Shown here piece by piece: positions 10,390 through 23,131 of a stretch of 64,000 nt of DNA; positions within the stretch are counted from its first letter, which is position 1, and each line of letters begins with the position of its first letter. The position numbers and the translations under genes were made by a program. The stretch comes from Azolla caroliniana (lineage: Eukaryota > Polypodiophyta): positions 13,888,001 through 13,952,000 of the forward strand of contig JBHGNT010000010.1 in assembly GCA_043228905.1 (NCBI GenBank), read 5' to 3'. The notes beneath the pieces were generated by a model. The model was not told where the DNA came from. It saw only the letters and a list, made by a program, of their open reading frames with translations, and made no database searches.

Positions 10390-13300
10390 TGTTTTTAAGA
10401 AACAATTATTGCAGCCACCTTCTCAAACCGAACAAGCGCAACACTTGCTCACATTGTCTAGTAAGCCATTTACCTCTCTCGAGGATTATGTGCATCACGC
10501 TCGGACCCAGATCCAAAAATCGGGACTTACGGGTGAGAAATGGTTTGTCGCTTGTTTTTTGAATGGTATTCCCAATGGGGATTATCATTGGATTGTCCAT
10601 GACAAGGACCCCACAACTTTCGAGGAAGCCGTCAACATTGTGCTGCGATACCATAGGACTTCCAAGAAAGACCACAATAAACCTGAGTTCGCCAAAACTC
10701 CGAATGTCAAGTTCATTGGGAAACGTAAGCAATCCAGTGACACTCTTGACCGCGACTCAAAGAAACCGAACCTCTTCTGTGCATATTGCAAGAAGCGGGG
10801 CCACACAAAGGATACCTGTCGTCGTCTTGAGAGGAAGTCAATGAACACCCCTCCTCAAGACAAATCTACGAGTCACACAGGTGAGTCTTTTGATATTGTT
10901 GAAGTTCATACCAATCACTTAAGTTTATGTGAATGCACTTTTCCTTCACATTTACTTGGACCTAATGATTTACTCCAAGCAGTCGGATATATCAATGGAA
11001 CACAAGCACATTTCTTGTTTGATTCCGGTAGTTCTCACAATTTTCTTAATGATCACTTTGTGCAGCAAATGGAGCTCCACATAAACGCAAGTGATCATAT
11101 CTATCAAGTTCACATGGCAAATGGAAACGTTCAATACATCAGTGGCATTGTTTGTCAACTGCCAATTCAAATAGATACTTATTTGGAGAAGCTTGACTTT
11201 CATGTTATGAAATTACAATCCGCAGATGTCATTTTAGGATATCCTTGGTTTTTTAATAAAAACCCTTCTTTGTCCATTGATTGGGTTAATCACTCAATCA
11301 CATTTGAACTTAATAATTGTAAACATTTTATTCAATGTTCCAAACTTCCTTCTCATTCACTTGTGTCTTCTAAATCTTTAAGTGAGTATTCTAGTTCATT
11401 AATTTATTCGTGTGTAATTGATCCTGCGGTTCAATTTTATTATTTTAATATTGACGCCACACAATTACCACATTTTGAGCAACGATTACTCGACTCTATT
11501 TTAGAGGATTTTCAAGATGTGTTTCCTACTGTATTACCGCTTACTTTACCACCTAAACGTAATGTGGACCATCAAATTGAACTCATCCCTGGGGCTGCTC
11601 CTGTGAGCATTCCACCTTACCGACTTAGTCGATTAGAAGAGGATGAGATCGCTAAACAACTTAAGGAATACTTGAGTATGGGCCACATTAGGTATAGTAA
11701 ATCACCTTGGGGTGCGCCAGTTCTATTAGTCAAGAAGAAGGAAGGTTCGTGGCGAATGTGTATCAATTATCGCCGTTTGAATAAAATGACAATTAAGAAT
11801 GCATATCCATTACCTCGTGCCGATGATTTGATTGATCGTTTGCACGGGGCTCGATATTTTACGAAAATTGACTTACGAACTGGTTATCATCAGATTCGCA
11901 TCGCCAAGGATGATATTCCTAAAACCGCTTTTCGTACGCGCTATGGCCATTATGAGTTTTTAGTCATGCCATTTGGGTTGACTAATGCTCCAGCCACATT
12001 CCAACAAGCGATGAATGATGTTTTCCGAGATCAACTCGGTGATTTTGTTGTCGTCTTCTTGGATGATATTTTGATATATAGCCGTACCTTGCAAGATCAT
12101 GTTCAACATGTTCGATTTGTTTTGCGAAAGTTGCGTGACAACTCTTTCTATGCAAAACATTCAAAATGTGACTTCTTCCAAAAATCTATTGTGTACCTAG
12201 GTCATTTAATTACAGAAAATGGCGTTGAAATTGAACCTTCTCGTATTGAAAAGGTTAAACTTTGGCCCATTCCTCGTAATATTCGTGAACTTAGATCATT
12301 CTTAGGGTTTGTTGGATTTTTACGAAAATCAATTCGTAACTATTCCAAATTGACTACGCCATTAACTGACCTTTTAAAAGGTCATCCACGTAAGTCTGTC
12401 AAACCAATTTCATGGAATGAACAACTTGACAAATCATTTGAGACACTCAAGGAGCATGTGTGTCAGGCTCCCACTCTTCTATTACCAGACCCTTCTAAGC
12501 CTTTCTCAATTGAAACCGATGCTAGTGATTATGCTATTGGTGCCGTTCTTTATCAAGGTGGTCACCCTATTGCTTTTGAAAGTAAGAAGCTTGATGCTGC
12601 TCAATCTCGGTATTCGGTTCAAGAGAAAGAGTTGTTTGCGGTGATACACGCACTTAAAACATGGAGGCACTATCTCTATGGAAATAAATTTGTGGTTACA
12701 ACAGACCATCAATCATTAAAGTATTTTTGTGACCAGCCCGATCTTGTTGGTCGTAAAGGCCGTTGGGCTGACCTTATGCAAGATTTTGATTTTTCCATAC
12801 GATATCGCAAGGGTTCTATGAACACCGTTGCTGATGCTCTTAGTCGCATTAAAGAAGTTAACATGCTTAGCTTCACGGAAATAAAATCTGATCTTTTAGA
12901 TCACCTTCGAGGGAAATACCTTGATGACAGTTATTTCTCAAAATACTGGACGAAAGCCGAATCTGGTTTAGATGCCGATACTAGCACCCTACCCTCGAAG
13001 GCGACCTTTCACATTACAAACGGTTTGCTCTACCGTAGTGGAAAGGTCTGTGTTCCAGATTTACCAAATGTTAAACAGAAAATTTTTCATGAATGTCATG
13101 ATGCACCATCTGCTGGTCATCCTGGAATACAACGCACACTCGTTCTCATCTCGTGTACTTTTTTCTGGCCTAAGATGCGCTCTGACGTGCATAAATACGT
13201 AACTCAATGCTTACAATGTCAGATTAATAAGTCGGAAAGACTTAAAGGTGCTGGTCTTTTACATCCCTTAGATATTCCCAACAATAAATGGGAAAGTATC

Positions 13301-14365
13301 TCGATGGATTTTATTGTTAGTTTACCTCGTACACAGAGGGGTCATGATGCCATATGGGTTGTCGTTGACAGGCTAACAAAATTAGCTAGATTTATTCCTA
13401 CAAAAACCACGGTAACCGCTCAACAGTTGGCTTATCAATTTGTTGATGAGTTATTTCGTTTTTATGGATTACCGATGGATATTGTTAGTGATCGAGATTC
13501 CAAGTTTACTAGTGACTTTTGGACTCAGGTCTTTAAGAAACTAGAAACTACGTTGAGCATGAGTTCCGCAGATCATCCTCAGTCTGATGGACAAACTGAA
13601 CGAGTTAATCAAATTATTGAGGACATGCTTCGAGCTTATGTAGCAAAAACCCCTTCTAAGTGGGAGCAATACCTTCCTATCTTAGAATTTGCCTATAATA
13701 GCTCTAAACATACATCCACTGGATATAGTCCTTTTATGTTGATGTATGGTTTTCAGCCACGTGCCCCAGTTGATGTCACGATTCATCGTGATACATTAGA
13801 CAATACACGCAATTTTTTGCAAGACATGAACCAAATGTTGCATATTGCCAAAGAAAATGTCAAGACAACTCAAGATCGTGCTCGATTTTATGCTGATCAG
13901 GATAGACGTCCTCGTGCATTTACTATTGGTCAAAAAGTTTTTTTGCGTGTCCCGACTGATTCTACGTCATTATCTACGGGCAAGTGCGTTAAGTTAGCCC
14001 CACGATATTGTGGCCCATTTGAAATCCTTAAGCGAGTTGGGTCATCTGCTTATCACCTTGCCTTACCTCGTAACGTTGGTATTCATCCTGTTTTTCACGT
14101 CAGTCGTCTAAAACCTTTTTTAGGCTCTGGTGATAACACCATCACAATCCAAGATCTTGTAACATTAGAGGATTTTTCTTACAAACCTCATGTTCCTGAA
14201 CGAATTCTTGATTCTCGTACTAAACGTTTACGTTCTAAAGAGATTCGGCTATTCAAGATCAAATGGATGGATAAACCTATTGATGATGCCACATGGGAAC
14301 GCGAGCATTCGCTTAAGGCACAATTTCCTCACTTTATATTGCAAGAGTGCAATCTTTTGAAGTAG
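10361..14365 (+). CDS. CH1 Gag-Pol polyprotein, continuous from mid-Gag to the chromodomain
   Basis: Numbered from the ATG at 10409 (1318 residues; the frame is open from about 10361). The domains are: second half of Gag; zinc knuckle at 124-137 ([14 protein letters not shown]); protease D205-S-G; RT with catalytic F-L-D-D at 550-553; RNase H around D704; integrase with an H-x-C-H...C-x2-C zinc segment from 894; catalytic D967, D1028 and E1064 (D-35-E spacing); GPF-like region; and a chromodomain at 1262-1310 (V-P-E-R-I-L-D, with W residues). All catalytic residues look intact. The product would be cleaved into particle proteins and enzymes for reverse transcription and for integration, which chromodomains can direct to heterochromatin. 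It ends at TAG, 8 bases before the 3' LTR. Confidence 0.93.
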   Translation, partial: LPTTWEGFVDVFKKQLLQPPSQTEQAQHLLTLSSKPFTSLEDYVHHARTQIQKSGLTGEKWFVACFLNGIPNGDYHWIVHDKDPTTFEEAVNIVLRYHRTSKKDHNKPEFAKTPNVKFIGKRKQSSDTLDRDSKKPNLFCAYCKKRGHTKDTCRRLERKSMNTPPQDKSTSHTGESFDIVEVHTNHLSLCECTFPSHLLGPNDLLQAVGYINGTQAHFLFDSGSSHNFLNDHFVQQMELHINASDHIYQVHMANGNVQYISGIVCQLPIQIDTYLEKLDFHVMKLQSADVILGYPWFFNKNPSLSIDWVNHSITFELNNCKHFIQCSKLPSHSLVSSKSLSEYSSSLIYSCVIDPAVQFYYFNIDATQLPHFEQRLLDSILEDFQDVFPTVLPLTLPPKRNVDHQIELIPGAAPVSIPPYRLSRLEEDEIAKQLKEYLSMGHIRYSKSPWGAPVLLVKKKEGSWRMCINYRRLNKMTIKNAYPLPRADDLIDRLHGARYFTKIDLRTGYHQIRIAKDDIPKTAFRTRYGHYEFLVMPFGLTNAPATFQQAMNDVFRDQLGDFVVVFLDDILIYSRTLQDHVQHVRFVLRKLRDNSFYAKHSKCDFFQKSIVYLGHLITENGVEIEPSRIEKVKLWPIPRNIRELRSFLGFVGFLRKSIRNYSKLTTPLTDLLKGHPRKSVKPISWNEQLDKSFETLKEHVCQAPTLLLPDPSKPFSIETDASDYAIGAVLYQGGHPIAFESKKLDAAQSRYSVQEKELFAVIHALKTWRHYLYGNKFVVTTDHQSLKYFCDQPDLVGRKGRWADLMQDFDFSIRYRKGSMNTVADALSRIKEVNMLSFTEIKSDLLDHLRGKYLDDSYFSKYWTKAESGLDADTSTLPSKATFHITNGLLYRSGKVCVPDLPNVKQKIFHECHDAPSAGHPGIQRTLVLISCTFFWPKMRSDVHKYVTQCLQCQINKSERLKGAGLLHPLDIPNNKWESISMDFIVSLPRTQRGHDAIWVVVDRLTKLARFIPTKTTVTAQQLAYQFVDELFRFYGLPMDIVSDRDSKFTSDFWTQVFKKLETTLSMSSADHPQSDGQTERVNQIIEDMLRAYVAKTPSKWEQYLPILEFAYNSSKHTSTGYSPFMLMYGFQPRAPVDVTIHRDTLDNTRNFLQDMNQMLHIAKENVKTTQDRARFYADQDRRPRAFTIGQKVFLRVPTDSTSLSTGKCVKLAPRYCGPFEILKRVGSSAYHLALPRNVGIHPVFHVSRLKPFLGSGDNTITIQDLVTLEDFSYKPHVPERILDSRTKRLRSKEIRLFKIKWMDKPIDDATWEREHSLKAQFPHFILQECNLLK

Positions 14366-14372
14366 GGGAGTA

Positions 14373-14843
14373 TGTTATGTACACATAACGTTGGTGAGGG
14401 TAGGTCACTAATATTTACATTAGTGAAGGGTATGTTCACTATTATTAAAAAGGGGACTAATGATTGGATAGAATGAATGATATGTGCATGCACTATCATG
14501 ATTTAGACAACCAATGAATAGAGAGCCTTTTAGAAAGGCACATCTATTCAAGGGGCCTAGGAAAAGGTATAAATATGAGGCTTAGCTACCCTCATAGGGA
14601 TCACGTCGGAAGGCTGCTGTCGTAGACACCGGTGGTGCGGGCTAGGCTTTCGTCTCGACGATCGTGTTTATCTCTTCCAAGGTATTAGTCATCCTAATAT
14701 CCGGCAGTATGGGACGTCGGTGGTAGGTTGGCTATGTCTAGATCATAGCTCGGGGGTGGTCGGGTGGAACGGGTTCTTCTATCCAATCTATTTTCTTCCT
14801 TTTTACTTGATTTGGTCTATTGATTAGTAATAGACTCTTAACA
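14373..14843 (+). repeat. CH1 3' LTR
   Basis: It starts after the polypurine tract (AGTAGGGGAGTA) with TGTTATG and ends TTAACA, followed by the duplication GACCG. It differs from the 5' LTR at three substitutions (near 14617, 14706 and 14742). Confidence 0.95.
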
Positions 14844-14848
14844 GACCG

Positions 14849-16100
14849 GCCGCCAGATGGCACTGGACGCAGGACCCTAGCACCATCACCACCTTTGCGG
14901 ACTTGAAAGCTAAATTCTTGCACTTCTTTTAGAAGGAGGTGGACCAGAGAGAAATGGTGGGCCTATTTTATACCATCCGGCAGGACCCTGAGGAGAGCAT
15001 TCCGCAGTTTGTCATCCAGTTTCAACGGATGCACAGTCAGCTTATCCGAACACCTCCGGAGGAAGAAACACGGGCTATATTCTTAGTCGCGCTCCGGGAA
15101 CCTCTACATACGGTATGCATGGTCATCGACTTTCGCACAAGTACCGTCGACCAGGTCATCGACTGGGTTAGAGAAATGGAGAAAAAAAGCTCTTGGCTAA
15201 CAATGGGAGCACTCCTATGAGCGTTATCAACCGATGAGGATCTCCGGTTTCAACAGGCCATTCAATGCACAACATGCATAAATGCCGGACACTCACCACT
15301 AGAATGTACCATGCGGTCGCAATGTCTACTGTGCCATTCCAGGAACCACACAATGGAGCAGTGCGAGTACAATTTGTTGAATCGCCAAGCACCACCGGCT
15401 CGGCAAATCGAACCACGGAGTACGAAGGAGGAGGAAGAAGAACGTTGGAGGCGAGAAGAGCGATACCGACCGGCACAGGATGTCCGGTACAGGGACAACT
15501 ATGACCGGTATGATAGATATGATCAGTACCGGGATTATAATGGATGGTACGAAAGATACAATCGGGACCAATCCCCCGGTTACAACCAATGACGGGAAGC
15601 CTACGGTAGACATAATGACCAGCCCCGTCAAGAGTATCGAAACAAAAAGAAACACCATTTCAAGAAAAGGGGTCACCTACGGGAACCGGAGAAGGGCGCC
15701 TCAAGCAGCCAACCGGATCAAAGCCCCGCCGTTACCACAGGTCCCCCACCGGGGCCAGGAAACAACGCCGAATCCAGCACTACCCGGAAAGCATATTGCT
15801 ACTATTGCCGAGAAGAAGGACATTATAGTAATCAATGCCCGGCAAAGAGCTATGATAAACGACCGACGGTGAACATGGTAGTCGCCGAAGTCGCAGACCT
15901 ACAACAGGTAACCACAAGATCGAAGGGTAAGGCGACGGAATGGGAGGTGTAAGAGGTCATCCGCAAGCAGGCAACGGAATGGGTAAAAAAGGCGAATGCG
16001 CGAAACATGGCAGAGGTTGCACAACAAAAGGAAAATACCGAAGGGCGCGCCGGCGGCAGTCAGCCCAAAAATGCAACATGGCAGGCATTGCAGGAATGCC
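14849..16100 (+). pseudogene. G2 gag, C-terminal part
   Basis: This continues the Gag cut at 7734: A-A-R-W-H, then the Retrotrans_gag core (F-L-H-F-F...E-V-D-Q-R-E-M-V-G-L-F-Y-T-I-R, 14870-15220) and an Arg/Tyr-rich stretch. A zinc knuckle is at 15797-15838 (CYYCREEGHYSNQC). Frames change near 15220 and 15590 and a stop occurs near 14932, so no functional Gag is encoded. Similarity to G1 847-2088 is close throughout. Confidence 0.87.
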
Positions 16101-19100
16101 AAATCACGCTGCCATTAGGACGGCTCCTGAGCTAGTGCCCAGATTCACAGAAGGACTCAAGACAGGCATGACGGTAGGAGAAACACCACCGGCTCCAACA
16201 TTCTTCTAAATCCGAAGGAGGAACCGACGGTAATAGACACAAACAGTTCGGCGATCACAACCATCGTGAAGGGAAAGGAGTTACCCGGAACAGTAATAGA
16301 TGGAGGATCCAGCGTCAATGTGATTAGCCTCTGAACGTGTAAAACCTTGGGAATCCAAGAGTGGGAACCATGCCCGTTCTGGCTACGGATGGCGGAAACA
16401 AGCTCAGTGCGATCGACCGGCTTGATACGAGATTTGGAAGTAACGATCGACGGCCACACATTTTGCATCTCTGCAGTAGTGCTACAACTACAGGCACAAG
16501 GAGCTTACCCACTATTGTTGGGGTGGTCGTGGTTGAAAACGACGCACATTAAACAAAACTGAAGGAAGAATATAAGCACCTTTCGGCGGGGAAAAGAAAA
16601 AGTACAGGTACCGACACAACCACGGATGGGTACTGGGAAGGAATTGACACCCCTATATGCCGAATGTGTCAATATGCTAGACGGATTAGCAGACGAAAAG
16701 GTAGATCAATACTTGCAGGATAATCCGAAGATCATACCTCTATTCGAAATCAACGTAGCCGAAGCCGTATCACCATACATACTGCCACCGGACGGAGCCG
16801 ACGAGGAACCAAATAAAGAAGTGATTCGGGAGCTACGGCAAGCACAAGAGGCGCTAGAAAGAGAAATGGTTGTATCGCAACGGATTAAAGCATCCCAACT
16901 AGAGGAGGTAAATCTAGGAACTACGGAAGAGGCGAGACCGGTGTACATTGCCAAGGAAATGACTCCGGAGAACAAAATGGCAATGATTACACTTCTCAAA
17001 GAATTTCGGGACGTATTTGCCTGGTCTTACGAGGATATGCGAGGGCTCGATCCTCAGCTATATCAGCATCAGATACATTTGATCAAAGACGTCAAACCGA
17101 TAGCACAACGGCAGTACCGAATGAATCCAAATTACGCCGCCAAAGTCAAGGAGGAAATCGACAAGTTGCTGAGGGTTGGCTTTATCCGCCCAGTAATGAA
17201 ATCTACATGGTTGAGCCCGATAGTAGTTGTACCAAAGAAAAACTGCAAAATTAGAGTTTGTGTCGACTACCGTAAGCTTAATGCGGTGACGGTAACAGAT
17301 GCATTCCCACTCCCATTTATGGATGGAGTTTTGGACGCAGTCGTTGGCCATGAGGTATACAGTTTCTTAGACGGATTCATCGGATACAACCAGATCCGGA
17401 TGCACCCCGATGACCAAGAGAAAATGGCTTTCGTCACCGAATGGGGAGTGTTTGTTGCCGTAGTAATGATGTTCGGACTAAAAACGGCGCCGGCAACGTT
17501 CTAGAGGATCATCATGGAAATATTCGGAGAATTCATACCGGCATTCATGTAGGTGTTTCTGGATGACTTCGTCGTCTATAGTCGAGGAGGAGATCACTTT
17601 CAGCACCTCCGAGTGTCTAGAGAAATGTCGGGCTTACCGGCTAAGCTTGAATCCGGAAAAATGTGTATTCAGAGTGTCAAGTGGGGCGCTATTAGGACAC
17701 ATTGTGAGCAAGGAAGGAATTGCCGTGGACCCGGACAAAGTAAAAGCAATCTTGGAGGCACCAACACCAACAACGGCCAAAGCATTAAGTCGTTTCTTAG
17801 GCCAAATCCGGTGGCATAACCGAATGCTCCGGTATGTGGCGGACCTAGCTACACCACTACATGTTGCAATACACCGAACACCGTTCCAATGGACCGACAC
17901 CGAAGACAAGGTGTACCGGGCACTCAAAGTACTATTGTCGCAAGCGCCGATAGTGCAACCCCCGGATTGGGCTAAGGAGTTTCATGTGTTCGTGGATGCG
18001 TCAGACATTGCAATCGGAAGTGCGTTGATGCAACTTACGGAGCCAAGGTGGTACCGGCCCGTATATTACGCAAGCCGAAAGTTATCCCAAGCCGAACGAA
18101 ATTATTCCACCACGGAAAGGTAAGCTTTGGGCATGATCTAGAACGTGACAAAATTCAAACATTATTTGCTGGGAAAGAAATTTTCCTTCCACGTAGATCA
18201 TTCGGCACTCCTCTATTTAGTTTCCAAAGCATCACTAACCAGTAAGTTGGCACGGTGGACGTTGTTGTTGCCGGATTTTGAGTTTGAAATATTCCACCGA
18301 CCTGGCATACAACACGCAGTAGCACACTATTTGAGCCGGTTAGATTCCGGCGAGAGTGGTGACGGAGTCCCGGACGAGTTTCCGGATGCTGAGCTATTTA
18401 GAGTCACCGCGGAAACGGCAACAGATGAAACGGTGGCACAAGAAGATAAGTGGCTAACGAATATGCAACAATTTCTGAGCACCGGATTGTCTCCGGAGGA
18501 GATGAACCGGGACGAGAGGAAATGCCTAGCGGTACAAAGCCGACACTTTTGTTTATTACGGGACACGCTATACCACAAAGGCGCGGACAGTATATGGCGA
18601 TGGGCGGTGCGTAGCGACGAGAAGGATATAATACTACAAGAAGCACATTGCGGAGTCGCCGGAGGCCATTACGCCGGAGATGCTATGGCAGATTGGCCTA
18701 TGGTGGCCGACAACATTGAAAGACGCGGTCCGGTACGCCAAAGAATGCGATCTATGTCAGCGAATGGGCCAGTCAACCGAACAAGCTAGGATGTCGCACC
18801 AGCCGGTACTGCCGTTAGAACCATTTCAGAAATGGGGGCTGGATTTTGTGGGTCCATTCAAACCACCGGCAATGAGAACCGGCAACCGGTATGTGATCGT
18901 AGCTACGGATTACTGCACGAAATGGGTAGAAGCCAAAGCCTTGCGCGATAACACCGCGGCGTTGACGGTGTAATTCTTGTATGAATACATCTGGTGCAGG
19001 TATGGATGCCCGATCGAGCTAATAAGTGACCAAGGAGGACACTTCCTCGGACAAGTGGTGGAAAGCTTGACGTCGTTCTATGTCGTGGTGCATAAACGGA

Positions 19101-19711
19101 GCACGCCATACTATCCGCAAGCAAATGGGTTACCCGAGTCGACGAACAAAATGCTACATAATATCCTTCGGAAAATCGTAAACGAAAACCGGATAGACTG
19201 GGATATGAAGTTGCACAGCGCACTCTCGGCTTATCGGACAACCTACAAAACAAGCATCCAAACCACACCGTTCCGGCTAGCATTCAGATTGGAGGCCGTC
19301 ATGCTGGTAGAGTTCCAGGTCCCGAGCTTACGGATTCAGATTAGGGAAAGGTTAAACGAGAAGGAATCAGAGGCAATTCGGTTAGCAACTCTGTGTGAAC
19401 TAGAAGAACACCGACTAGCGAGTATCATGCACCTGGAACTAGAGCAGCGGCGAAGAAAGGCGTTTGTGGATCGCCATCGAAAAGGAAATGAAAAGATGTT
19501 TGGAATCGGCAAGCCGGTACTAGTGTTCCAGACCCGGATGGGAAAGATGTCGGGGAAACTACGGTTTCGGTGGACCGGACCATACTGGATCACACGCGAG
19601 TTCAATGGATCCTACCAGTTAGGGACACTCGCCGACGAGGTTCTGGGTAAGTGGGTCAACGGGTTTCGACTAAAGCTGTACGAAGGACCCATGGCCAAGA
19701 ACCCATTTTAA
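16101..19711 (+). pseudogene. G2 pol: protease, RT, RNase H, integrase (degenerate)
   Basis: Protease-like I-D-G-G-S-S-V-N-V-I is near 16298. A long open segment (16626-17504) carries D-M-R-G-L-D-P-Q-L-Y, S-P-I-V-V-V-P-K-K, C-V-D-Y-R-K-L-N and the first half of RT. Stops at 17502 and 17550 (TAG) precede the catalytic V-F-L-D-D-F. RNase H (F-V-D-A-S-D-I-A-I-G) is near 17988. The integrase zinc segment, G-L-D-F-V-G-P and I-S-D-Q-G-G-H-F fall between 18640 and 19100, and a C-terminal region ends F-R-L-K-L-Y-E-G-P-M-A-K-N-P-F at 19711. Frameshifts near 17625, 18700 and 18972 break it. Gene order shows Ty3/gypsy. Confidence 0.9.
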
Positions 19712-20283
19712 CAAAAAGCCAACACCAAAGTAGATGCCGACAAGCCGACCGATACAGCAACTTGGGTTGAAAACGGCAGCCACAAAGCCGGTAAGGAGGA
19801 GCACGAAACGGCAACCGGGGAGAACAAAATGACGGCAAACAGTCAAGAGGCCGGCAGGGTGCATGCTCCGGTTAAGAATCCGGTAGGACTAGAGACAAAT
19901 TAACCTAACAATTAATTGATTAAAAAAAAAAAAATCATGCAAAGAAATCATGCAAAGGAGTGGTGCGAACGGGCATCCAAGCGAGGAGTAAAGAGGCACT
20001 TCGAAAAGGTACGAGGGGGCTATGAATAGGGCATTAAACCACCGCCATATGGCACGTAATGCTATTATAGTACACGACCTGCACATGCATAGGCTCGAAA
20101 AAGGCGCCAAGATGCAGAGAGAACCCCCCCCGCATCGAGACCTTCTTCTTTCGCGAACCAAGGAGCACAAACGCACACAAGCGCTTGAAGATCATCAGAA
20201 GAGAGCCCACACACAGAGAGCCTCCTCACACAGAGCTTCCTCATACACAGCCCTCACCAACGCTGTCCGACCTCGACGCAGAC
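19712..20283 (+). other. G2 spacer between pol and the third ORF
   Basis: No coding segment is convincing here. The last 360 bases align with G1 at 49490-49823: both hold C-A-C-T-T-C-G-A-A-A-A followed by a G-G-G-C-T-A-T block, a conserved CTATTATAGTACACGAC motif and an A/C-rich stretch before the ATG. In G1 the block contains TATTTATAG; in G2 it reads TATGAATAG. Confidence 0.7.
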
Positions 20284-23079
20284 ATGGACTACCAGACTCT
20301 CTCTGAGGCCGCCAAGAAATGTCTACGACAACACGGATTGGAGGGGTTCCTCACAATCATGGACGCACCACCACACAGAGAAGCTGACAAGATCATCAAA
20401 GAAATTGACACCGAGCTGATCACGGAGGAAGCAATCCGTGCACTCACAGGCCTTTCAGAGGGGCGCATCTTTACTATTGACAACCCTACCTCCAAACGGC
20501 TCATCAAATACTTCGGCGAGTATTCTCTGGCCAGCAAGGGCTACAGGACACAGGGCGGAGAAGATATGTTATTCCGAGAAATTGCCCATGTACTCCATGA
20601 GTTTGGCCACGTATACCCTCGACCCCCCGTTATGGCTTAGAACCGAGCATGCTTGATCATCGCAACATACAAAGGGGTCAAGGTGGATTGGCCGGTGCTG
20701 ATCGCCGACGGATTGTGTACAGCTATTGACACCGTAAGAGGTAAGGAAGCCAAAGAAGGCCGGAAAATATGGCATGCGGTGGCGCAATGGCTCACCCTAT
20801 TGGCACCACTTGTCGAGCCCGTCCAGACCAAGAAGCTGGGAAGAGTAACGAACGGCACCCCGAAAGCTGCTTCAAAACAACAGCAGTTGTTGGCCACCAA
20901 GACCACTAAGGGGAAGACAGTTGACACGGAGCAGGCGGCGAAGGAGCGCGCCATCCGGAAGCAGCCGATGGACACGCAGGAGGAGACACCGGCACGGCCT
21001 CTAAAGAGCACACTCCGCCGACCGGTGCAGCAAGAAACGGACACCCTAGCAGCAAGAATGAACGTCGGGACTCAGGAGGAGGAAACGGAGGAAGAACCTA
21101 CGGAGCATCTCCAGCGGCGCCCGACGACGAGCACCGCAAAATCAGTCGGGAAGCGTTCGGACCCATAGAAGGATGGAATGCCTTTACCCTACACTGAGAA
21201 TCCCACGCCAAGAGAGGAACCGGTCTCAGAAGCCCCTGCACAATAGGCAATACCGGCGGGTCAGGAAACGGAAAGCCCTGAAACGCAAGTGCCGGTAAGG
21301 CATGTGCCACCTTCCTCAGTCGGCCAAGAACAAGCAGAACAAGAGCGGCTAGCCGAAACACAACCGGAACCTGAACGGCAAAGTGGTCAGCAGGCAGAGC
21401 CGGAATTGCAGCTCGATGCAGTTAGGCAGGACCGGCCACCGGCAAGTGAACCCATTAGCCAACCCTCCGTGCAAACGCAACAACAGGGCACCAACAGCCA
21501 ATGGCTCTAGTGGATAGGAGAGTAGGTTGCCGGAGTGATACTGTATGTAGAGGCGGAAGAACGAGCGCAAATGGAACGGTTGCTAGTCACAACCGATGAA
21601 CTAGAGATGGCCCGATCAAGGATCCGGTGCCTTGAACAAGACTTGGATCGGGTCACAGAAGACATGGCCAAAATGGCCTTAACCGCAACACAGATCCAAG
21701 CACCGGTGACTCCGGTGGATGTACAAAATAAAGAAACAACCACGCCTATACATACGAATAAGACCCCGGAGACAGAAACCGTCAAGGAGAAAGATGTGGC
21801 GCAAGCCCAAGAGCTTGCCGAATTAAGGGACGAACTTGCCGCACAAGAAGCACTACGGAGCCGTGAACGAGATTTGAAGAAAGCGGGAGAAGAGGAGTTA
21901 AAGAAGACTGTTGAAAACCTCCGCCGGGCAGAAGAAAATCTGCGGAAAGGGCATCAAGCTTACGACCGGCTAAAGAAGGAAAAAGTAAAATTGTTGGAGG
22001 AGAAGGACAAGCTGCGACGGATGGCGGAAACGGAAATCGAAAGGCTGAAAGAAGAACTCCGTCAGCAAAAGGACCGGGAAGACCGCGCTCGCCGACAAAT
22101 CAACTAGAGGCTGAACCAGAAGATAGAGGACTTCGACCACCTGCATCAGAACTTTAAGAGCTTGGACACGGAGCATAAGCAACAGCAGGAAAGGATGGGC
22201 GAGCTCCGATAGGAAGTTGATAGGGCCACGACGGCACTCGCCGACGAACGGGCTGAGAATACAAAGCTGTTGGAGGAAGCGGCGAGGGACCGGATGGAGC
22301 TCCACAAACAGCACCATGAAGAAAAGGAGAGGGCGACAATGGTGTTACAGAAGTTGCAAACAACCTATCAAAGTCAATTGTCGCATTATAGGCAGCAGGA
22401 GGCGGACACGGTCAGAATCATCAAGCAATTGAAAGAGGAGCGACAAGCCGCGGAAAACAAATCACAAATGGGAATGGAACGGATCCATTGCATCTTTCGG
22501 GCATGGCTAAACAAGACCAAACGCTTGATTGACAAGAGCTCCGTGCGATGGTGGATGAAATGGGCGTAGAATTCGGCTGAACTCCAGTTGCTCAGGGCGG
22601 ACGCGGGAAACCGGCGGAAGGAAGGTGACGACTGTTACATGCTCACATCGGAGGACTTCACCGCCATAAAGGATGAGCTGGCAGAAGATTTCACAGCTCT
22701 GGCGGATGAGCAATTGGTGCAGCTCTAGCAACTCATAGCTCAATTGGACGACGATCGGATGGATGCTCAAATCCAGTTTGAGAGCTATGAGCGGTCCCGG
22801 CTTAGGGAAGAAAAAGCAAGGCAGGCGGCAACGGTCAACCGCAATGATGAGGAAACGTCGCCGGTACAAGGACCAGACGGGGACCAGGCCGGGGCAAGTA
22901 AACCAGAGAAAACTCCAACGGAGGAAACAACGAAGGAAATGCCGGTGCCAGAGCAACAATTGGAGTCACAACCGGAGTCGCAACAGCCACCGCAACAACC
23001 ACAACAGCAACAACAGATTCCCGTCGAGCCACTGGAGACCCAGGAGCAAAGCATCCTGGATATCTTGGACGAAGACTAA
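20284..23079 (+). pseudogene. G2 third ORF (3' of integrase): globular N-terminus plus long coiled coil
   Basis: One reading frame of 932 codons runs from M-D-Y-Q-T-L-S-E-A-A-K-K to I-L-D-I-L-D-E-D, then TAA. It has no frameshift but nine premature stops, all TAG (20638, 21166, 21244, 21508, 21523, 22105, 22210, 22567, 22726). Residues 1-175 look globular (Y-F-G-E-Y-S-L-A-S-K; V-L-H-E-F-G-H-V-Y-P; W-P-V-L-I-A-D-G-L). About 175-415 is P/E/T/Q-rich, and about 418-830 is heptad-like, rich in E, K, L and R. The C-terminus is Q/E-rich. G1 has a homologue at 49824. I do not recognise the family. The position is that of env-like ORFs, but no signal peptide or membrane segment is seen. The original function is unknown. 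Confidence 0.8.
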
Positions 23080-23131
23080 GGGGCCGGTGTGGGATTCGAC
23101 GTACAAGGTACTGTCCCACAGGCGTGCCATG

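Larger units (their letters stand above)
7735..14843 (+). mobile_element. CH1: nearly intact plant chromovirus (Ty3/gypsy)
   Basis: It is a 7109-bp element with 471-bp LTRs and a perfect 5-bp target duplication GACCG (7730-7734 and 14844-14848). The primer site is TGGTATCAGAGC (tRNA-Met). A 1.75-kb leader precedes gag-pol, which has one apparent frameshift. The C-terminal chromodomain after integrase places it among chromoviruses. I count 3 mismatches between the LTRs, so it inserted recently compared with every neighbour except SU. Confidence 0.95.

Noticed and set aside
20638-22728. UAG reassigned as a sense codon in the host
   Set aside because: Other elements here use TAG as a normal terminator (CH1 pol ends at TAG) and TAA/TGA stops also occur in G1, so mutation is simpler.
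20284-23079. Env-like glycoprotein
   Set aside because: The position fits, but no signal peptide, hydrophobic fusion region or membrane anchor can be seen; the protein is charged and coiled-coil-like.
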